A stretch of DNA of 64,000 nucleotides from the NCBI GenBank assembly GCA_963781155.1, contig CAWAEC010000013.1:62001-126000 (forward strand), read 5' to 3'. The stretch is from PALSA-693 sp963781155 (GTDB lineage Bacteria > Actinomycetota > Acidimicrobiia > Acidimicrobiales > Palsa-688). The notes under the pieces are model-generated. The model worked only from the letters and a program-made list of their open reading frames with translations. It had not been told where the DNA came from and did not search any database. The translations under genes were made by a program, and so were the position numbers. Below are positions 1 to 10,012 of the stretch, one piece after another (the stretch's first letter is position 1; each line of letters begins with the position of its first letter).

Positions 1-871
1 GCCGGTGCGACAAGCCTGCCGGGCGGCGGGCTGACGCCGGCCACATGGTGGCCGCCAGCAGCACGAGTAAAGGGGCGGTACCGGGATCGGTTCCCTGCCC
101 CGTGAGCAGACCGCCCAGGTTCTGCGCCACCAGTCCGGCCGCGATGGCCACAACGGTTCCCGCGAGCAACGCCGCCCGCCGGCTCGGCGGCCACAGCACC
201 CCGAGGCCCACGATCACCGCCGTGATCCCGAGCACGGCTGCAAACGTTAGCCCTCCTCGACCGAGGGCGTGCCCCATGACCCGGTCGAAGGCGGCCACGG
301 GACCCGGCTCGCCGAACTGACCGTTGGCGATCTGGGCGGCCGGCACCCCCGGAGCGTGGTTGGTGGCTTGCAACTCCAGCAGGGCGGCGCCGGTCCAGAC
401 CGCCGCCCACGCGGCCCGGGCCAGCCCCACCCGGATGCGGGGAGGCCAGATCACCACGGCAATGACCGCGTACAGGAGCGCCGCCCCCGGGGCTCCCGTC
501 AGCAGGCTCGTCCCGCCCATGAAGACCCCGCCGACGCCCTCACCGACCGTCCAGACCCCGAGCGCCCACAGGATCGACACGCCCCGAGCCCACGTCACCG
601 TCCGGCCTCGGCCCCAGATCAGGCCGGCGCCGATCGCCACCTGCAGCGACGCGAAGGCCGCGTTCCAGGCCACGTAGTGGGTGCTGACCATCTGTCCCAC
701 GTGGAAGTCGGCCCGTTCGAGCGGTCCGGGCAGGCCCATATTGGCCATGCCCAGGATCCCCTGCATGAACGCCCGGGAAAACATGTAGGGCTGGAACTGC
801 AAGGCCCCGTCGATCAGCCACAGGACGCCGAGCGCCAGTTCGACGCGGCGCCGGCGGGCGTCAGTCGCCAC
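1..871 (-). CDS. Polytopic membrane protein, partial at window edge
   Basis: Open frame read from a GTG at 871 and running off the left edge (about 290 codons seen). It has many hydrophobic segments and looks like an integral membrane protein. The N-terminal third is methionine- and histidine-containing (segments such as QPYMFSRAFMQGILGMANMG). The GTG overlaps the TGA of the upstream gene by 11 nt, so translation is probably coupled. It is the third gene of an operon after a cupredoxin lipoprotein and a 145-residue membrane protein. I do not recognise the family; a role in copper handling or envelope redox chemistry is only inferred from the neighbours. Confidence 0.7.
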   Translation of the reverse strand, partial: MATDARRRRVELALGVLWLIDGALQFQPYMFSRAFMQGILGMANMGLPGPLERADFHVGQMVSTHYVAWNAAFASLQVAIGAGLIWGRGRTVTWARGVSILWALGVWTVGEGVGGVFMGGTSLLTGAPGAALLYAVIAVVIWPPRIRVGLARAAWAAVWTGAALLELQATNHAPGVPAAQIANGQFGEPGPVAAFDRVMGHALGRGGLTFAAVLGITAVIVGLGVLWPPSRRAALLAGTVVAIAAGLVAQNLGGLLTGQGTDPGTAPLLVLLAATMWPASARRPAGLSHR

Positions 872-1298
872 GCCGGACTGTCAGTCGCAACAACGGGGCA
901 CTGCGCAGGGCGGTGGCCGCCAGCACGACCGTGGCGGCGGCCTCCACCCACAGGCTCAGGTGGACGAACGGTGCCCCGAAGGAGTCCTTGAAGCCCAGCA
1001 AACCCACGTTGATGCTGATCGTCAGGGACACCAGCGTCCCCGCCGCCATCAGGGCGCCGGCGCCGGCGGCGAGGGTCAGGTAGCGCGCCGGCACCACCGG
1101 CACCGCCACGGCGAGCACGACAGCGGCGATGAAGTTGAAGAGGAACAGGTCGCCGATACTGGGGATGTGCTTGTACCCGTGGTTCCACAGGTGCAGATGA
1201 ATCCAGCCCATCCACACCAGCAGCCCGGCGCCGGCGGCGCGCCCGATGATCAGCTCCGGAGCGGCGGTCCAATCCCGCACCCGATGAACAGCGGCCAT
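861..1298 (-). CDS. Small four-helix membrane protein, histidine-rich first segment
   Basis: Encodes 145 residues with about four predicted membrane helices. The first helix region carries WMGWIHLHLWNHGYKHIP, a cluster of His and Trp beside conserved-looking Gly/Pro that could bind metal or haem. Start ATG at 1298 lies 4 nt after the stop of the cupredoxin gene, and its end overlaps the next membrane gene, so the three form one operon. Family not recognised. The association with a type I copper protein suggests a membrane partner in copper or electron transfer; this is inference only. Confidence 0.75.
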   Translation of the reverse strand: MAAVHRVRDWTAAPELIIGRAAGAGLLVWMGWIHLHLWNHGYKHIPSIGDLFLFNFIAAVVLAVAVPVVPARYLTLAAGAGALMAAGTLVSLTISINVGLLGFKDSFGAPFVHLSLWVEAAATVVLAATALRSAPLLRLTVRRGD

Positions 1299-1302
1299 GG
1301 CG

Positions 1303-1773
1303 TTACGCCCCCACCGTGATCTCGGCGTTCATGCCCAGCGACTTGTGACTGTCGATGGGGCAGAACAGGTCGTAACTGCCGGATTGGAGGGTGACGTGGA
1401 GATCGGCGCTCTGGCCCGGGTTCAGGTCGGCGGTGACGGCGTTGACGCCGCCGGGCCCGGTGATCTCGAGCGAGTGGACGATGTGGCCGTTGTTGACGGC
1501 CTTGAACGTGTACGCACCGGGGGTAAACGATGTCGCCGACAGCGCCAGCTTGAACTCCGTCTCTCCGACCGTCACCTGGGTGCCGGTCCCGGCCGGGGCG
1601 GTGGTGCCAGACGATGACGATTGGCCGGACGATGACGATTGACCAGACGACGATGACTGGGTGTTTGATGCGCTGCTGGACTTGCCGCTGCTTCCGCAGG
1701 CCGCAGTGATCATTGCGATCGACGCGATGGCTCCGAGCCCGAGCAGCGACCGGCTTCGCTCGGCGATTGACAT
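1303..1773 (-). CDS. Cupredoxin-like lipoprotein
   Basis: A 156-residue exported lipoprotein. An N-terminal hydrophobic segment ends in a lipobox-like ITAAC, followed by a low-complexity linker of repeated SSSSGQ units, then a single cupredoxin domain. Type I copper ligands are visible: His in HIVHSLEI, then Cys, His and Met in FCPIDSHKSLGM. Start ATG 1773 is chosen because AAGGGA lies just upstream; a longer in-frame extension has no such site. It is divergent from an ECF sigma gene, which may control it. Likely role: extracytoplasmic electron transfer or copper binding. Confidence 0.85.
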   Translation of the reverse strand: MSIAERSRSLLGLGAIASIAMITAACGSSGKSSSASNTQSSSSGQSSSSGQSSSSGTTAPAGTGTQVTVGETEFKLALSATSFTPGAYTFKAVNNGHIVHSLEITGPGGVNAVTADLNPGQSADLHVTLQSGSYDLFCPIDSHKSLGMNAEITVGA

Positions 1774-1875
1774 GTGGAGTTTCCCTTCGGGATGGACTGA
1801 CGTAGCAAGTACGCCGGCCGCGCGGAAACGGTTCGTTCGCGCAATCGTTCGCGGCCACGCCTCCGTATTATCTAC

Positions 1876-2454
1876 ATGGCGCGGATAGGTTTGCCTGCGG
1901 AGCGGATGGCGGATGACGCTCTCCTGGCCGGCCTGGCCACGGGCGGACCCGAGGTGGGACTGGCGTTCGTCCGGCGCTTTCAACGGAAGGTGTTCGGCGT
2001 GGCCCTGGCCGTCGTCGGCGATCCCCACCTCGCCGAGGACGTGGCCCAGCAGACGTTCGAACGGGCGTGGCGGCGGGCGGCAAGCTTCGACGCCGACCGG
2101 GGCTCGGTCGGCACATGGCTGACGACCATCGCCCACAACCTGGCGATCGATGCCGTGCGAGCCCGCAAGCCGACACCCGTCGACCCGACCGATCTGATCC
2201 GCCTGCTCGGCTCCGGAGCGGACGAGCCCGAGCGACGATCGCTTGGCAGCGAGTCAGCCGACGAGCTGCGAGCCGCCCTGGGTGGCCTCCCCGCCGAGCA
2301 GGCCCGGGCCGTGGTCATGGCCGGGGTCTACGGCCTCACCGCCCAGGAGGTCGCCGAGTCGGAGAGCATCCCGCTCGGCACCGCCAAAACCCGAATCCGT
2401 TCCGCCATGATGAAACTTCGACTCGCCCTCGATTCCGAGGGGGCCCGACCATGA
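1876..2454 (+). CDS. ECF RNA polymerase sigma factor
   Basis: A 192-residue sigma-70 family factor. Region 2 is seen around HLAEDVAQQTFERAWRRA (about residues 52-70) and region 4 around LTAQEVAESESIPLGTAKTR (about 152-172), a typical helix-turn-helix. The stop overlaps the start of the anti-sigma gene as ATGA, so the pair is translationally coupled. ATG 1876 has no Shine-Dalgarno and a TATTAT box at 1866-1871; an alternative ATG at 1906 follows GCGGAG. It resembles SigK-type factors paired with RskA anti-sigmas. The divergent cupredoxin operon is a plausible target. Confidence 0.9.
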   Translation: MARIGLPAERMADDALLAGLATGGPEVGLAFVRRFQRKVFGVALAVVGDPHLAEDVAQQTFERAWRRAASFDADRGSVGTWLTTIAHNLAIDAVRARKPTPVDPTDLIRLLGSGADEPERRSLGSESADELRAALGGLPAEQARAVVMAGVYGLTAQEVAESESIPLGTAKTRIRSAMMKLRLALDSEGARP

Positions 2455-3131
2455 CCCAGCTGACCTGCACCGACGTACACGACGCGGCCGCCGAATACGC
2501 CCTCGACATCCTGGAACCCGAGGAGCGCAGCGCCCTGGCCGCACACCTGCTGCGCTGTCCCACGTGCCGCGAGGAGGTCCAGGCGCTCGGCACCGTTGCC
2601 ACCCGCCTGCTCGAACTCGTCCCCGGCACCGAACCGCCCCTCGGCTTTGACCGGCGGGTGCTGGCCCGGGTGCGGGACACCACGCCCCGCCAGCGCCGCT
2701 CGCCCATCCGTTCGTTTGCCAGCCGCCGCCCCCGTCTGGCCGGCGGGATCGCCGCCGCAGTGGCGGCGGCGGCGTTGCTCTTCGGCTCGCTGGGCTGGTT
2801 CATGGGCCACTCCAACCACTACACGGCGCCGCAGGCGGTCATCCTCGACGGCTACTTCCATCAAGGCGGGCACACGGTCGGTGAGGTCCTCGCCTACCGC
2901 GGCAGCCCGGTGTGGGTGGACATGACCGTGCACGGGTTGAAGGGCGATTCGCGGGTGACCTGTGAGCTGGTAGATCGCAATGGGACCGTCACCCGGCTCG
3001 GGTCTTTTGACCTCGTCGACGGCAGCGGCTCGTGGGGCGCGCCCGACCGCATCGGTGTCGGCGACGTCTCCGGCGCCAGGCTGGTGGACCGGGGCGGCCA
3101 GGTCATTGCCACCGCGGTGCTCGAAACGTAG
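2451..3131 (+). CDS. RskA-like transmembrane anti-sigma factor
   Basis: A 226-residue protein. The N-terminal cytoplasmic part holds a zinc-binding anti-sigma domain with H-x3-C-x2-C in HLLRCPTC (about residues 29-36). A single membrane helix (GGIAAAVAAAALLFGSLGWF) lies near residues 100-120, followed by an extracytoplasmic domain of about 100 residues. It should hold the adjacent sigma factor inactive at the membrane until an external signal releases it. The 4-nt overlap with the sigma gene supports stoichiometric expression. Confidence 0.88.
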   Translation: MTQLTCTDVHDAAAEYALDILEPEERSALAAHLLRCPTCREEVQALGTVATRLLELVPGTEPPLGFDRRVLARVRDTTPRQRRSPIRSFASRRPRLAGGIAAAVAAAALLFGSLGWFMGHSNHYTAPQAVILDGYFHQGGHTVGEVLAYRGSPVWVDMTVHGLKGDSRVTCELVDRNGTVTRLGSFDLVDGSGSWGAPDRIGVGDVSGARLVDRGGQVIATAVLET

Positions 3132-3147
3132 CCAACGGACAGGTTGC

Positions 3148-3996
3148 TCACCCGGCGCCGAGGAGGGCATCCAGTGCTGTACCGATGGCGCGCTCGGCGC
3201 CTTCAGGGGCGTGGCTGGTCGCCGCCGTCCTCGTGTCGGAAAGGCTGCTGAGAAGCGTCACCGAAACCTGGTCGCGCTCCACGGTCCCGCCGTCGGTGCC
3301 GTCCGGAAGCGAGACGGCATCGCCCCAGCTCATGGTCACCCGGAAGCTGCCGGGATGGCCGAGTTTCGGCTCGAGCTTCGCCTCCGCCATCACGCGCGGG
3401 CGGCACCCGACCGATGGTCGTGTGGCGCCATCCTGGATCTCGTCACGGGCAGGTTCGGGACGTTGACATTGACGACGACCGGGAGGCGCTGCCGGCCGTA
3501 CACAGCGCCTCCACCACGGCGCTGGCGACGGCCGCGGCGCTGTCCCACACTGCCCTCGGAGCATGTCGTCCCAGCCCTGTCCTTCCACCCCGTAGCCCCG
3601 CACGGCCTGACTGACCGCCACCCCGCTGATGCCGCCGGCCCGCGCCGTCAGGGCGGCGCCAACCGTGCCCGAGTGATAGACCGACCGCCCCACGTTGATG
3701 CCCGGGTTGATGCCGGCCACGACCAGATCAAACGGCGGGCCAAAGGCGCCCAGCCGGGCGAACATGACGCACAGCGCCGGTGGGCCCGTCACCGCCCACG
3801 CCTTGGCCAGGCCATCGACTCGGACCTGGTGCACTTCCGGCTGGATCCGGTGCAACGGCGCCGAGGGCTGCGCTGGCCCCCGAGTACTCATCATCAGGGG
3901 CGACGACCGTGACCTCTCCATGCGCAGCATGGCGCGGGCCAGTACGTGCAGACCCTCTGAGTCGATGCCATCGTCGTTGGTGACCAGGATTCGCAC
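3148..3996 (-). pseudogene. surE: 5'/3'-nucleotidase SurE, multiply frameshifted
   Basis: The N-terminus MRILVTNDDGIDSEGLHVLA carries the SurE metal-binding NDD motif, and the middle has the family signature VVAGINPGINVG. The frame shown is continuous, but two stretches are read in the wrong phase. The expected segment HGEVTVVAPDDEYSGASAAL is found in another frame near residues 28-48, and the later VVVNVNVPNLP is in a third frame near 3465. At least four compensating indels are needed. All expected SurE segments are still present and uninterrupted by substitution stops, so sequence errors are more likely than decay. Function if intact: phosphohydrolase for nucleoside monophosphates. Confidence 0.75.
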
Positions 3997-4002
3997 GTCC
4001 CG

Positions 4003-4620
4003 GTGTTACCACTTCGCCGCGCCTACCTGGCCCATGCTTACGCCTGGGGGTTTGAGCGCGTGAGCGTGGTAGCCGGCGACCTGTACTTCGTTGATCCCGA
4101 GCCATCGCCTGGCCAGGAGGGGGCCGAGCGGGGCGTTCGCGTGGAGGTGCGGATGCTGGAACGACCGCCGCTCACCGGAACGATCTACGCATTCCAGCCC
4201 ATCGTCATCGACCGGCCCGTGTGGCGGGCCGACCTGCTCGAGTCGGTGACCGGGCGCCGCGGCAGCTACGACCGTACCCACCACCATCCCCGTGTCCGGG
4301 GATGGGAGCCGGGCGGCCGGCAGTACGATCCTGGCCTGACGCGCGCGACCCGGTCGGCTGGCTTGCCGATCGGCTCGCCCACCTGCCCGGGCTGCTGATG
4401 GATGCCGAAATCGACCCGGTGAGGTCGGTGCCCACGATGCCGAGGACCTGGCTGCCGCCGCCCCCGAGATCGCCGGAAGGGTCGGCCTCCTTGCTGCTCG
4501 GGTGCGAGCCGGCGAGCTGGGCCGGGCGCCAGACGAGCTGCCGGCGGCGTCGGGAGCGGCGGGGACGCCTGGGTCCGCCGCCGCGACCGGGGGCAGGGTC
4601 GTGCGAACCGGCTCGGCTGC
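4003..4620 (+). pseudogene. Unrecognised protein, frameshifted
   Basis: Coherent protein-like sequence begins in one frame (FERVSVVAGDLYFVDPEP and GTIYAFQPIVIDRPVWRADL), continues after about 4290 in a second (DARDPVGWLADRLAHLPGLL) and then in a third after about 4420 (HDAEDLAAAAPEIAGRVGLL). At least two indels are therefore needed. Start (GTG 4003) and end are uncertain because it lies head-to-head with surE and tail-to-tail with the TetR gene. I do not recognise the family; it looks like a soluble acidic actinobacterial protein. Confidence 0.4.
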
Positions 4621-5465
4621 TCAGCCCGCTGGCTCCTCGTCCCCACCACTGGCTGCGTTCATCTGTCCGCAGCCGACCGCGACGAGCACCTGGCGCATCT
4701 GCTGCTGGAACAGGTCGTCGGCAGGGACCAGCTCGCCCGGCATGTGGCCGAACAGCTCGAGAGCGATGGCGCCGTGCAACTGGGTCCATACGAACATGCA
4801 GGCGGCCAGCGCCGCGGGCGGAAGGTTCTCGCCCTCATGGGCCCGCCAGCGCCGCAGCTGGCTCCGCAGCCTGCCAGCGCCCGGACCCGGAGCGGTGGCG
4901 GTTGGATAGCCCCGGTCTGGACGCCTTCGATCATGACCCGGAGGAGCACGTTTACTCCCCGGATCAGTCTCCGATTTGACTTCCGGCCCGTGGACCTCGA
5001 ACCCGGGCACGGGTGTGCCAAACATGAGGGCGTATTCGGAAGGATGGCGGAGCGACCAGGACCGGTACGGCCCGTACCACCCGCAGGAACCGCTCCATGA
5101 GTCTGACCTGGCCCGACCTCGGCTTCCGCCGCCTCCAGGACATCGGCAAGGGACGCGAAGCCGTCGTGGGCCAGGGCGTTGAGGAGCCGGTCCCGGCTCG
5201 GGAAATACCGATACAAGGCGGATGACGTCATGCCCATCTCGCGGGCAATGGCCCGCAGCGACAGCGAGGCCGCGCCGACCTCGCCGATCTGGGCCCAGGC
5301 CAGCGCCTTGATCTCGGCCTGGGTGGCTTGCCGCAGGCGGTCCCGCCGGCGGCCCGGCTGCGCGGCCTGCAGCGGCGGTCCCGGGGGTCCCCCGGGTGGC
5401 CCGGCGCCCGCGGTGGCGTGACGGCGGAGGAGGTTGGCTTGATGCCCACATCTAGTCAACGCCAA
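4621..5465 (-). pseudogene. TetR-family regulator, frameshifted
   Basis: The N-terminal helix-turn-helix is clear (LSLRAIAREMGMTSSALYRY, then FPSRDRLLNALAHDGF). The C-terminal ligand domain is spread over two frames: SEYALMFGTPVPGFE in one, GVNVLLRVMIEGVQTGAIQP in another, and ALAACMFVWTQLHGAIALEL back in the first. The order matches TetR proteins with a WHG-type C-terminal domain. Two or three indels are needed. The true start is unclear because the first 40 residues are low complexity. It is divergent from the MMPL transporter and probably represses it. Confidence 0.7.
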
Positions 5466-5580
5466 CTCCTGCGAGCACTGCTCACTTTAACTACATATGC
5501 TCTTGACTTTGTCGGGATCCCCGCAGAGGATGGTGCGTGCCGGCATCAATCGACCCTCTTCCAGAGATCCCGGAGTCCTG

Positions 5581-7851
5581 ATGTTCAGTCGTCTCGGCCG
5601 CCTGGCCACCACCCGCTCGCGCCTGGTCCTCCTGCTGGCCGGGGCCGCCCTTGCCCTGGCGGCCTTCGCTGGAATCCACGCCCCCGGCAAACTCAAGTCC
5701 GGCGGCTTTGTCAGCCCGCGGGCCCCTTCCCAGCTGGCCAGAACCAGCTCGACAGCCAGTTCGGTGGCGGCTCGCCCGAATCTGATCTTCCTGGTGCAAG
5801 CCCGGTCCGGCGACGTCGATCAGCCGGCGGTCGCCTCCGCAGGTCGGTCGATCGCCGGCCTCGTCGGGGCGTCGCCCTGGGTGAGAGACGTGAGCTCGTA
5901 CTGGACAACCGGAAGCCCGGCGCTGCGGAGCCGCTCGGGCCAGGAGGCCTTGATCCCGCCAGCGTCACCGGGACCGATACTGCGCTCAAGAACCGCACCA
6001 ACGCGGTGGAGGACACCGTGGCCTCGCGGCGAGCCGCGCGGCGCAGCCGGGCCGGTCACCGTTCGGGCGGGCGGGGCGTCGGCGGCCAACAATGCCATCG
6101 GCACCGCAGGTCACCAAGGATCTGGCGGTGGCGGAAGCCATCGCCATCCCCTTGACCATGGTGTTGCTGGTCCTGGCGTTCGGGAGCGTGGTGGCCGCGC
6201 CATTGCCGGTCGGCATCGGCCTGGTCGTCCATCGTCGCCACCCTGGCCGTGCTGTGGTCGTCGGCAGCGTCACCAGCGTCAGCATCTACGCCCTCAACCT
6301 GACCACCGCCCTGAGCCTCGGCCTGGCCATCGACTACTCGCTGCTGATGGTCAACCGCTACCGGGAGGAGCTGGCCAGCGGACGCGACGTGCAACGGCGG
6401 CCGTGATGCGCAGCCGTTGCCACGGCCGGGCGCACCATCGTCTTCTCGGCCGCGACGGTAGCGGCCGCCCTGGCCGCCCTGCTGGTGTTCCCGGTCTACT
6501 TCCTGCGGTCCTTCGCCTACGCCGGCATAAGCGTGGTCGTCGTGGCCACCGTCGGCCGCCCTGGTCGTCCTGCCGGCCATGCTCGCCCTGCTCGGGCACA
6601 CGGGTCAACGCCCTGCCCGTTCGGCTCGGCGCGGGCGCCGGCGCAGCGTTCGGGCAGGCCGAGTCGCCGTTCTGGCGGCGCGACGGCCACCGGGGTGATG
6701 CGCCGCCCGGTCGCGGCGGGCCTGCCCGTCGTTGCTGGTGCTGGTGCTGCTCGGCGTGCCGTTCCTGCACGTCCATTTCGGCACGCCCGACGACCGGGTC
6801 CTGCCCACCAGCGCCGCCGCCCGCCAGGTCGGCGACGCCCTGCGGACCCAGTTCACCGCCAACGCCGACGACACCATCGACGTGGTCACGTCACGCCCGC
6901 TCGTCCGGCGCAGGCGGCGGCCTACAGCCGGTCCCTGTCGGCCTGCCCGGGAGTCAGTCAGGTGACGGGACCGGCCGGGGTCTGGGTCGGCGGCCGGCCC
7001 GTGGCCACGACACCGGCGGCAGCGAGGGCGCTCCGGCCGCTGAGCACCAGAGCCAGGACGCCAGCTGGTTCTCGGCCGTCATCACCCCCGACCCGCTGAG
7101 CGGCGCCGGCCAGGCGCTGGTCGCGCCAGGTCCGAGCCCTGCCCGTGCCCGGTGGCGTGACCAGCCTACGTCGGTGGCGGGGCCGCCTCGCTGGTCGACC
7201 AGAAGCACGACCTCGGGAGCCGGCTGCCGCTCGCCCTGGCCCTGATCGTCTTGACGACCTTCATCATCCTGTGGCTGTTCACGGGCAGCGTGGTGCTGCC
7301 GCTCAAGGCGCTGGTCCTCAACTTCCTGAGCCTGACCGCCGTCTTCGGCGCCGTGGTGTGGATCTTCCAGGACGGACACCTATCGGGGCTCCTGGGATTC
7401 ACCCCGCTGCCCACCAGCACCACCATGCCGCTCCTGCTGTTCTGCATCGCGTTCGGGCTGTCGATGGACTACGAGGTGTTCATGCTGTCCCGCATCAAGG
7501 AGCTGCACGACGCCGGCGCCTCGAACCGCGAGGCGGTGGCCGGCGGCCTGGCCCGGACCGGCCGGATCGTCACCACCGCGGCCGGCGCTGATGGCGGTCA
7601 CGTTCTTCGCCTTCGGCACGTCCAAGGTCAGCTTCATCCAGATGTTCGGCATCGGCACCGGGCTGGCCATCCTGGTCGACGCCACCCTCATCCGGGGGGT
7701 CCTGGTGCCGGCCTTCATGCGGCTGGCCGGCGACGCCAACTGGTGGGCGCCGCCGCGGCTGCGCCGGCTGCACCGCCGTATCGGCATCGGTGAGACGGCG
7801 GCGGCCCCGGTTCCGCTGCCGGCCCCCGCGCCGGAGTCGGTGCCGGTGTAG
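5581..7851 (+). pseudogene. MMPL/RND-family transporter, heavily frameshifted
   Basis: An MMPL-type membrane transporter of about 750 residues in at least six frame segments. Seen in order: a first membrane helix (SRLVLLLAGAALALAAFAGI), the central helices with LNLTTALSLGLAIDYSLLMV, the periplasmic loop ending near DTIDVVTSRPLV, then LLFCIAFGLSMDYEVFMLSR and IGTGLAILVDATLIRGVLVP. The two G-x-x-x-D-Y/x-D motifs typical of proton relay in these pumps are kept. All expected blocks survive in order, pointing to indel errors. It is divergent from a TetR gene, the usual arrangement for a regulated exporter of lipids or drugs. Confidence 0.75.
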
Positions 7852-7859
7852 GCCGCGGG

Positions 7860-9905
7860 CTAGCCGGCCCCCAACGAGGGAGGCAACGGTTGGTCGTAAT
7901 CGGGGTGACCGCCGCGGTCAACGCCGTCCGAGCCATTGCCGTCGAATCCGGCCTCCATGCCGTGCACGTTGAGCGGGACGTAGGTCGACTCCTCAGCCCG
8001 GATCACGTGCATGACGGCGTTGACGAGGGCCAGGTGGGTGAACGCCTGCGGAAAGTTGCCCAGATGGCGGCCGGTGTGGGGGTCGAGCTCTTCGGCGTAG
8101 AGCTCGAGGGGGCTGGCGTAGGACAGCAGCCGTTCGCAGAGACGCCGGCCCCGCTCGATCTCCCCGATCTCGATGAGGGCGGCCACCAACCAGAACGAGC
8201 AGATGGTAAACGCGCCCTCCTCCCCGCGTAGACCGTCATCGGTCTCATCCACCCGGTAGCGCAACACGAAGCCCTCATGCGTCAGCTCGTCGGCGATGGC
8301 CAGCACCGTGGCGCGGATGCGGGGATCCTCAGGAGGCAGGAAACGCAGGAGTGGCAGGAGCAGCAACGAGGCGTCCAGGGCGTCCGACCCGTAGCGCTGC
8401 ACGAAAACGCCTCGTTTGTCCACGCCTTTCCTGCAGATCTCCTCGTGGATCTGGTCGGCGAGCGCCTGCCATTTCTCGGCGTACATGGGCTCGTCGTACA
8501 TGCGGGCCAAACGGGCGCCCCGATCCAGCGCCACCCAGCACATGAACTTGCTGGACACAAAGTGCTGCGGCTCGCCGCGCACCTCCCAGATGCCCCGGTC
8601 GGGCTCCTCCCAGTGTTCCGCGGCGCACTCGACCTGGCGCTTGAGGATGGGCCAGAAAGCCTCCTGGAGCTGGGCTCGGGATCGGGCGTGCAGCAGAACC
8701 GAGTCGAGCACCGCACCCCACACGTCGTGCTGCTGTTGCTTGTAGGCAGCGTTGCCGACCCGCACCGGCCACGCCCCTTCGTACCCGGAGAGGTGCGGCA
8801 AGGCCTCCTCGTCGAGGTCGCGTTCGCCGCCGACGCCGTACATGACCTGCAGGGGTTGCCCGTCGTGGCAGGCGTCAGCGATGAAATAGAAGAAGTCGTT
8901 GGCTTCGCGATCGAAGCCGAGGGTGTAGAGACCCCAGAGGGCGAACGTGGAATCGCGGACCCAGGCGTAGCGGTAATCCCAGTTGCGCTCGCCGTGGGGC
9001 GTCTCGGGCAGGCTGGTCGTCGATGCGGCCAGCAAGGCGCCGGACGGCGCGTACGTCAGTCCTTTGAGGGTGAGGGCGCTGCGCTGCAGGTAACTCCGCC
9101 AGCGGTGATCGGGGAAGTCGCCCTGCGTGATCCACTGCCGCCAATGCTCGGACGTGCGATGCATCCGTTCCTGGGCCTCGTCGTACGTCACCGGGGGTGG
9201 CAGCGGCGACCACGAAAGGGCGACGAAATGGCAGTCGCCCTCGACCATACGCGTGCGGGCATTCAGCCCCCGCCGCTCGATCCCGGGCCGCAGATCGGTG
9301 CTGATCCGCAGCTTTATCCCCGTGCCCTCGCCGGTGGCAAAGATCTGCCCGTAGCCGCTCCCCTCGTATTTCCACTCGGGTTCGACGCGGGCGTAATCGA
9401 ACATGGGGTCACAGGTCATCGACAGGTCGACCGCGCCGCTCACGCAGCGAACGGTGCGCAACAGGCAGTGCTCGGCGTCGAAGTCCGTGGGCGAGCGGCG
9501 ATGGGTTCGCGAGCGCTCGTCCACGTTGTGCCACGGGCCCATGCAGAGGGCATCGCGGACGATGAGCCAGCCGGTCCGGGTCTGCCAGGTGGTCTCGACC
9601 ATCAGGCTCCCGGGCAAATACCGGCGGGCCGCAGGCACCATCTCGTCGTAAGGCCCAAGGCGGAACGACCCGGCGCTGCGATCCAGCAACGCGCTGAAAA
9701 TCGACGGCGAATCCGGCCGTGGCACGCACATCCACTCCACCGCACCGCTGGGAGCGATCAAGCACGTGGTCTCACAGTCGGAGAGGAAGGCGTAGTCGGC
9801 GATTCCAGGGAAAGGGCTACGGGCCCAGGACCCCACGTTGGCGTCGGCCTCGAACGCGCCTGTCGACGCGTCAGGCTGAATACGATTAGTGACCTCCACA
9901 ACCAC
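7860..9905 (-). CDS. Glycoside hydrolase family 15 (trehalase/glucoamylase-like)
   Basis: About 681 residues in one intact frame. The N-terminal GH15 beta-domain begins at FPGIADYAFLSDCETTCLIA; the catalytic (alpha/alpha)6 barrel follows. Conserved blocks include WDYRYAWVRDSTFALWGLYT, the general-acid region DRGIWEVRGEPQHFVSSKF and the base region GEEGAFTICSFWLVAALIE. The best family match by pattern is the actinobacterial GH15 trehalase group, which splits trehalose to glucose. GTG 9905 was chosen because AAAAGG lies upstream; a longer reading to 9959 adds a non-conserved tail. Cytosolic, no signal peptide. Confidence 0.85.
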   Translation of the reverse strand: MVVEVTNRIQPDASTGAFEADANVGSWARSPFPGIADYAFLSDCETTCLIAPSGAVEWMCVPRPDSPSIFSALLDRSAGSFRLGPYDEMVPAARRYLPGSLMVETTWQTRTGWLIVRDALCMGPWHNVDERSRTHRRSPTDFDAEHCLLRTVRCVSGAVDLSMTCDPMFDYARVEPEWKYEGSGYGQIFATGEGTGIKLRISTDLRPGIERRGLNARTRMVEGDCHFVALSWSPLPPPVTYDEAQERMHRTSEHWRQWITQGDFPDHRWRSYLQRSALTLKGLTYAPSGALLAASTTSLPETPHGERNWDYRYAWVRDSTFALWGLYTLGFDREANDFFYFIADACHDGQPLQVMYGVGGERDLDEEALPHLSGYEGAWPVRVGNAAYKQQQHDVWGAVLDSVLLHARSRAQLQEAFWPILKRQVECAAEHWEEPDRGIWEVRGEPQHFVSSKFMCWVALDRGARLARMYDEPMYAEKWQALADQIHEEICRKGVDKRGVFVQRYGSDALDASLLLLPLLRFLPPEDPRIRATVLAIADELTHEGFVLRYRVDETDDGLRGEEGAFTICSFWLVAALIEIGEIERGRRLCERLLSYASPLELYAEELDPHTGRHLGNFPQAFTHLALVNAVMHVIRAEESTYVPLNVHGMEAGFDGNGSDGVDRGGHPDYDQPLPPSLGAG

Positions 9906-10012
9906 TAGCGTACCTTTTGCGGAGGTTGTAACCCTCGCGTCACCCTGCCCGACCGCCACGGTGCCTCATCTCCGACAGGTACCGCCACCCTCCCTGTAGC
10001 GTGCAACGACAT

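Noticed and set aside
269..991. Plus-strand frame of 240 codons at the left edge
   Set aside because: Antisense to two membrane-protein genes whose minus-strand frames have clear hydrophobic helices and coupled starts.
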